From assembly GCA_905147135.1 (NCBI GenBank), contig LR990049.1, positions 10,929,428-10,993,427 on the forward strand: DNA of 64,000 bases, given 5' to 3'. The notes beneath the pieces are model-generated. The model worked only from the letters and a program-made list of their open reading frames with translations, was not told the origin of the DNA and ran no database searches. Made by a program: the position numbers and the translations under genes. This DNA is from Blastobasis lacticolella (lineage: Eukaryota; Arthropoda; Insecta; Lepidoptera; Blastobasidae). Position 1 is the first letter of the stretch. Each line of letters starts with the position of its first letter. Below, piece after piece: positions 60,601 through 64,000 of this stretch.

Positions 60601-63600
60601 GTACTAATAAACTTTGTTTTATTATAATCGGTGAAATAGCTTGGAAGATATTTGATGAGCTTGTAGCGACATCTATCGCTCCACTAGGGAAACTCAACGA
60701 TACTCACATTACGAGTACACGAACACAAGGTTGGCAAGCATCCGCACATAGATGGCGCTAACAATCCTACATCGCGCTAGAGAAATGTGCCAACTTCCAC
60801 GGCATATATACAACTTCCGACGATCAACTGTCGGGCCCTTGGTCCCCTGGTCACAACACCCGGCCAGGTGGGTAATTACCCTTTTCTACCTTCCCTCCAT
60901 TTTCGCTTGGCAACATTATCCTGCACCGCCAAAGTGGTGACCCCGACGTGATCCTTACGTCTTCCCTACCTGACTCCCGCACACAGCAGTCACAGCCTTG
61001 ACCATAGTCGGCACAACGCGTGCTTCCTGGTCGTTCACCTGCGGCATCTCACTGTCCCCACCCAGTCTCGACTCACTGCAGACTTGGGAACAGCATCGCT
61101 TCGGCACAGCTCACAGCGCAACCTCACGCTAGAGCTACGCCATTGCTCACCGCATCGCCAGACTGATTACGCTTCATACGTCAGCTTCAGCGTTTCTCGC
61201 TTCGGTATCGACCTCCAGTCTCCGGGGGGAGTACTGTAGCGACATCTATCGCTCCACTAGGGAAACTCAACGATACTCACATTACGACTACACGAACACA
61301 AGGTTGGCAAGCATCCGCACATAGATGGCGCTAACAATCCTACATCGCGCTAGAGAAATGTGCCAACTTCCACGGCTTATATACAACTTCCGACGATCAA
61401 CTGTCGGGCCCTTGGTCCCCTGGTCACAACACCCGGCCAGGTGGGTAATTACCCTTTTCTACCTTCCCTCCATTTTCGCTTGCCAACATTGGCGGCAACA
61501 TTATCCTGCACCGCCAAAAGCTCTTAGTAGTCTGTGATATGAGTAAATTAAGTGATTGCGTTTCGTAATTATCTTGCTTCTCTTATTGCTTATCTTGCTT
61601 TACTTCGATGGAATATTCTTGCTTTCTTGTCACTAATTAGTTAAGTAAATTAGTTGACATATCAATTCGAGTTTAGTAATCAGTTACGATAGTTTTGCCA
61701 ATTACTAATGAACTGATAAAGGTTCAGAACGGGGGAAAATTTATTTGCAGTAATTAGACTAAAATTCTTTGTAAACAAATCATCAATGAACTCTGTTTAC
61801 TAAGGTCAATTATTTTAGTTAATGTCAAAGTGACCGATGATTTCAGTTATTATATCTTTGAGATTCAAAGTACGTTTCTGTTCCTACTTTTCCCTCGTTC
61901 TCAATAGTGACTATCAGTTGTGCAAAAGCTAACGGAAAATACCTCTAGCTCATTAAGAAACCCAATTATCGGAAGGCTCGAAATTCTTCTTCAATAATTG
62001 ATTGGTTACAAAATTGCGAAAATAATCAGTCTCATGTAGCTTATCACGAAACGAAACTACTCTAATACTGAATGAATATTGACGCAGTTAGGCAATTTAA
62101 GACTTTGGAAATAGAATAGGTACAATTTCTACCATTTGCCTTGCTCGTTTATGGCTCTATCAATAAAAATAAAGACGGCCTGTAACCTGCAAGTTTCTCA
62201 GATAAATATTCACCTGCAACAGTGGCCAGATAGCCGCAATACCCGCCCATGGTCTCAATCACGAACACACGGCGTTTGGTGCCCTGGAACACAAATAAGT
62301 TGGGTGAGTTGGGTTGGGTAGGTTGAGTGTTTCTCTCAACAGCTAACTGTTGATAGAAACATATATCACAAATACAACCGGTAAATGACACTGCGCAATT
62401 AAAACCCACAAAAGGTGGTGGAATCCGAGTCGGTCATTTACACAATGCGCGTAAATAAAATTATTTCGTCTAATGACCTGATTTCTAACATTCTTTCTGT
62501 ATATGATAAATTGCCACCTGGGGAAATACATACATTCATGGCTACTTATGATCTCCAAAAATAAATCGGAAGGAGGCAAAAAGTTTGTAGATGTTGGGGA
62601 TAATCCCCGAAATTTCTGAAATGTAGATGTAGATGGCAATCTGTGGAAGGACATAGGAAAAAAATATATTCAAAATATTCTGAAGGAGTTGAAATTGGGG
62701 AGGAAAGTTTGCATGGGGAATCTTTTGAATTTCTTGGTCGTCTTCTACCGTGTTACAACAACCAGGCTGCGCTATCTATTCTCTGCGCTACGTATCTACA
62801 TAGACATAATTACTCAATTCTCATACTTTATACAACTAACATACTTATGATTATACAATAGGCATAATTACTCAATTTAGGGATATGAAGTTAGTCCATG
62901 CAGACGAAGTTGTGGACAAAATCTACTTCCCGTTCAATATTTTAACCGCCACACTTTTTTCTGTTAACGTGCCCTCACCGCCACGTAAAAAAACCAAACC
63001 ATATGAAGGTATTTGTCTTATTTTATCAGACTGCAGCTCAACATTGTCTCTTATAATTCAGACCACGGCAGTCAAAAGGTTAAATTTACTCGTTTGCTAA
63101 TACTGACTACTAAATCTTTACTAAATTAATATTGAAGACTAATGTAATACTTATAATAATCATAATATTACATTATGAACATGAATCGTCATCATACTGG
63201 AGGTCGGTCTCGGCTTCTGCTAGGATCCGCTTTGCTAATTTTACTCCTCCAATTCGCTCGGTCTTCAGCGTACTAAACAAGTATTATACCCTATATTTAC
63301 ATGTACAGAGTACTAATCTAATATTCTATAAATATAATTCTCAAAGTATTATTATTGTATATTAAAACAAGTGCCTCCTCTCTACCAGTGCGCCAAGCAC
63401 GAGTGTGCCCGCGACACAGTTCGCGCCGCGAGAGAGCGTTAGTTTCCTTCTGTCAATACTAAGATGAAAGAGACGCCTTTTCTCGCTTGTCCCACACATT
63501 GCACCCAGGTCCATGTTGATAGTCATTATATAATTTTGTATTATATGAAATTCCTACCTTTGTAAATAAAACACATGGAATGCTAAATAAATTGAAATGG

Positions 63601-63802
63601 ACTTGGAGTCGCATAATACCTGCGCGGACTGCCGAATGCGGTCGCAGATCTCTGTGATCTCGTTGAGGGCGGTATCGGCTCCCAGCGAGAAGTCGGTCCC
63701 GGGCACGTTGTTGCTGATCGTGGACGGGATCACCACCATCGGGATGCAGAACTCCGGGAATTGGGCGCGGGACTCGTAGAGTTCCATACCGGCTTGGTAG
63801 GC
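57606..63802 (-). CDS. Pfk: ATP-dependent 6-phosphofructokinase, C-terminal part (last five exons)
   Basis: Commits fructose-6-phosphate to glycolysis in the cytosol, using ATP. Exons: 63802-63620, 62283-62214, 59408-59184, 58476-58275 and 57747-57606 (TAA), 822 bases or 273 residues, starting in phase 0. Upstream exons (about 500 residues) lie past the right edge. Family blocks in order: [105 protein letters not shown], and [20 protein letters not shown]. They match the C-terminal (allosteric) half of eukaryotic Pfk, where fructose-2,6-bisphosphate binds. The end is acidic ([13 protein letters not shown]). All junctions are GT-AG and the frame is unbroken, so this gene looks functional. Confidence 0.96.
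57965..58262 (+). pseudogene. LINE 3'-end remnant in the last Pfk intron
   Basis: Carries GGTAAGCAGTCACCGCAGCC at the left, then [12 protein letters not shown] in the plus strand at 58119-58154 and the shared tail (CAGGTTGTCCGCATGCCTG). It ends only about 13 bases from the exon at 58275. Confidence 0.65.
58574..58947 (+). mobile_element. SINE (Thr-like family) with doubled head, in a Pfk intron
   Basis: Two consecutive A-box-like starts, TGGCCGAGTGG (58582) and TTGCCGAGTGG (58602), precede a single loop CTCGTAA and B box GGGTTCGAATCCC. Then the usual body and AAGATGAAGATTATTATT tail. Confidence 0.8.
59409..60655. other. Pfk intron, no exon seen
   Basis: A stretch at 59495-59540 resembles one end of the 36759 MITE. 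No other recognised feature. Confidence 0.45.
60662..60933 (+). repeat. 5' LTR of the miniature element
   Basis: Contains a TATA-like CATATATAC near 60803 and the sequences CTATCGCTCCAC and CATAGATGGCGCT. The 62-codon frame inside it repeats in the 3' LTR and is not a gene. Confidence 0.85.
61235..61518 (+). repeat. 3' LTR of the miniature element
   Basis: Matches the 5' LTR; a 12-bp insertion near 61487 makes a short direct repeat (CAACATT). Confidence 0.85.
61525..62210. other. Pfk intron, no feature seen
   Basis: AT-rich intron sequence; nothing recognised. Confidence 0.45.
62290..63370. other. Pfk intron, no feature seen
   Basis: Chance frames only. Confidence 0.45.
63375..63500. mobile_element. 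CGCGCGATAAGC-type repeat, copy 3 (partial)
   Basis: Shares CGCCGCGAGAGAGCGTTAG, TTTCCTTCT, AATACTAAGATGAAAGAGAC and TTTCTCGCTTGTC with the arm at 27100-27190. Confidence 0.6.
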
Positions 63803-63936
63803 CTGGGTGGTCAGAGTTGGACAATTACTTGATTGAAATAAAACTAAAAGTAATGAGAGGAAAGCGTTAATATATTTCGATGATGTAGCTGTACGCTTCC
63901 TCCCAATTTAGATGCTGTTCATTGTTGTGTCACCAT

Positions 63937-64000
63937 ACATCATCATCATATCAGCCGAAGGACGCCCACTGCGGGCATAGGCCTGCCAAAGAGGTCACAA
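63937..64000 (+). repeat. CATCATCATC-type dispersed repeat, cut by the window end
   Basis: Reads catcatcatatcagccgaag, GACGCCCACTGCGGGCATAG and GCCTGCCAAAGAGG, the family's consensus start. Confidence 0.8.

Larger units (their letters stand above)
60662..61518 (+). mobile_element. Miniature LTR retrotransposon (TRIM-like) in a Pfk intron
   Basis: LTRs 60662-60933 (272 bp) and 61235-61518 (284 bp) are almost identical; the difference is a 12-bp duplication in the right LTR plus a few substitutions. Both start TGTAGCGACATC and end ACCGCCAAA. Just after the left LTR is GTGGTGACCCCGACGTGATC, a primer-binding-site-like sequence. Before the right LTR is a purine tract CCGGGGGGAGTA. AGCT flanks both sides (60658-60661, 61519-61522), a 4-bp target duplication as made by Ty3/Gypsy-type integrases. 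The 301-bp interior codes nothing, so it depends on proteins from another element. Confidence 0.85.

Noticed and set aside
60752..61537. Two near-identical 62-70 codon frames ([16 protein letters not shown]...)
   Set aside because: They lie inside the two LTRs of the miniature retrotransposon and are not genes.

Overview
The window is nuclear DNA of a moth or butterfly (Lepidoptera, probably Ditrysia). The base composition is AT-rich and genes have GT-AG introns of several hundred bases to about 5 kb. Intergenic space is packed with lepidopteran dispersed repeats: tRNA-derived SINEs ending in GATGATTATTAT, CATCATCATC-headed repeats, LINE 3' ends coding ETRLDRIRNEYIRG-like and RTIRMWNELP-like peptides, and CCTACCC arrays. 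The species cannot be told from the sequence.

Two conserved genes were spliced by hand and keep frame across every junction. A complete TRAM (translocating chain-associated membrane protein) lies on the minus strand, with eight coding exons between 52204 and 46959 and 376 codons. The last five exons (273 codons) of ATP-dependent 6-phosphofructokinase are on the minus strand from 63802 to 57606; the rest lies past the right edge.

The left two thirds hold four genes for secreted or probably secreted low-complexity proteins. (1) A 1009-residue C-terminal part of a Ser/Gly/Pro-rich protein with 17 CxxxNC motifs and about 98-residue repeats (1-3032, plus). (2) A two-exon Gln/Tyr-rich protein (20534-21361, plus). 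(3) A diverged paralogue of (2) with heptad and pentad repeats (about 25270-26804, plus), whose expected ATG seems lost. (4) A four-exon Ala-Asn and Gly-rich secreted protein on the minus strand (39381-28117), which no single open frame reveals. Signal peptides are visible for 2 and 4; both have a TATA box and a first phase-1 intron at the end of the signal peptide. They look like extracellular structural proteins (cuticle, silk or eggshell), but I cannot assign a named family.

The rest is repeats. The most informative are a tiny LTR retrotransposon with LTRs, primer site, polypurine tract and target duplication in a Pfk intron (60662-61518), a 749-bp TA-flanked inverted-repeat element (41059-41807), a large fold-back in a TRAM intron (48652-49303), a perfect 46-bp palindrome (37390-37435), a composite tandem/inverted repeat (23378-24600), and a degenerate satellite split into two blocks (52838-53175 and 54885-55445). 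I saw no rRNA, functional tRNA, CRISPR array or intact transposase or reverse transcriptase.
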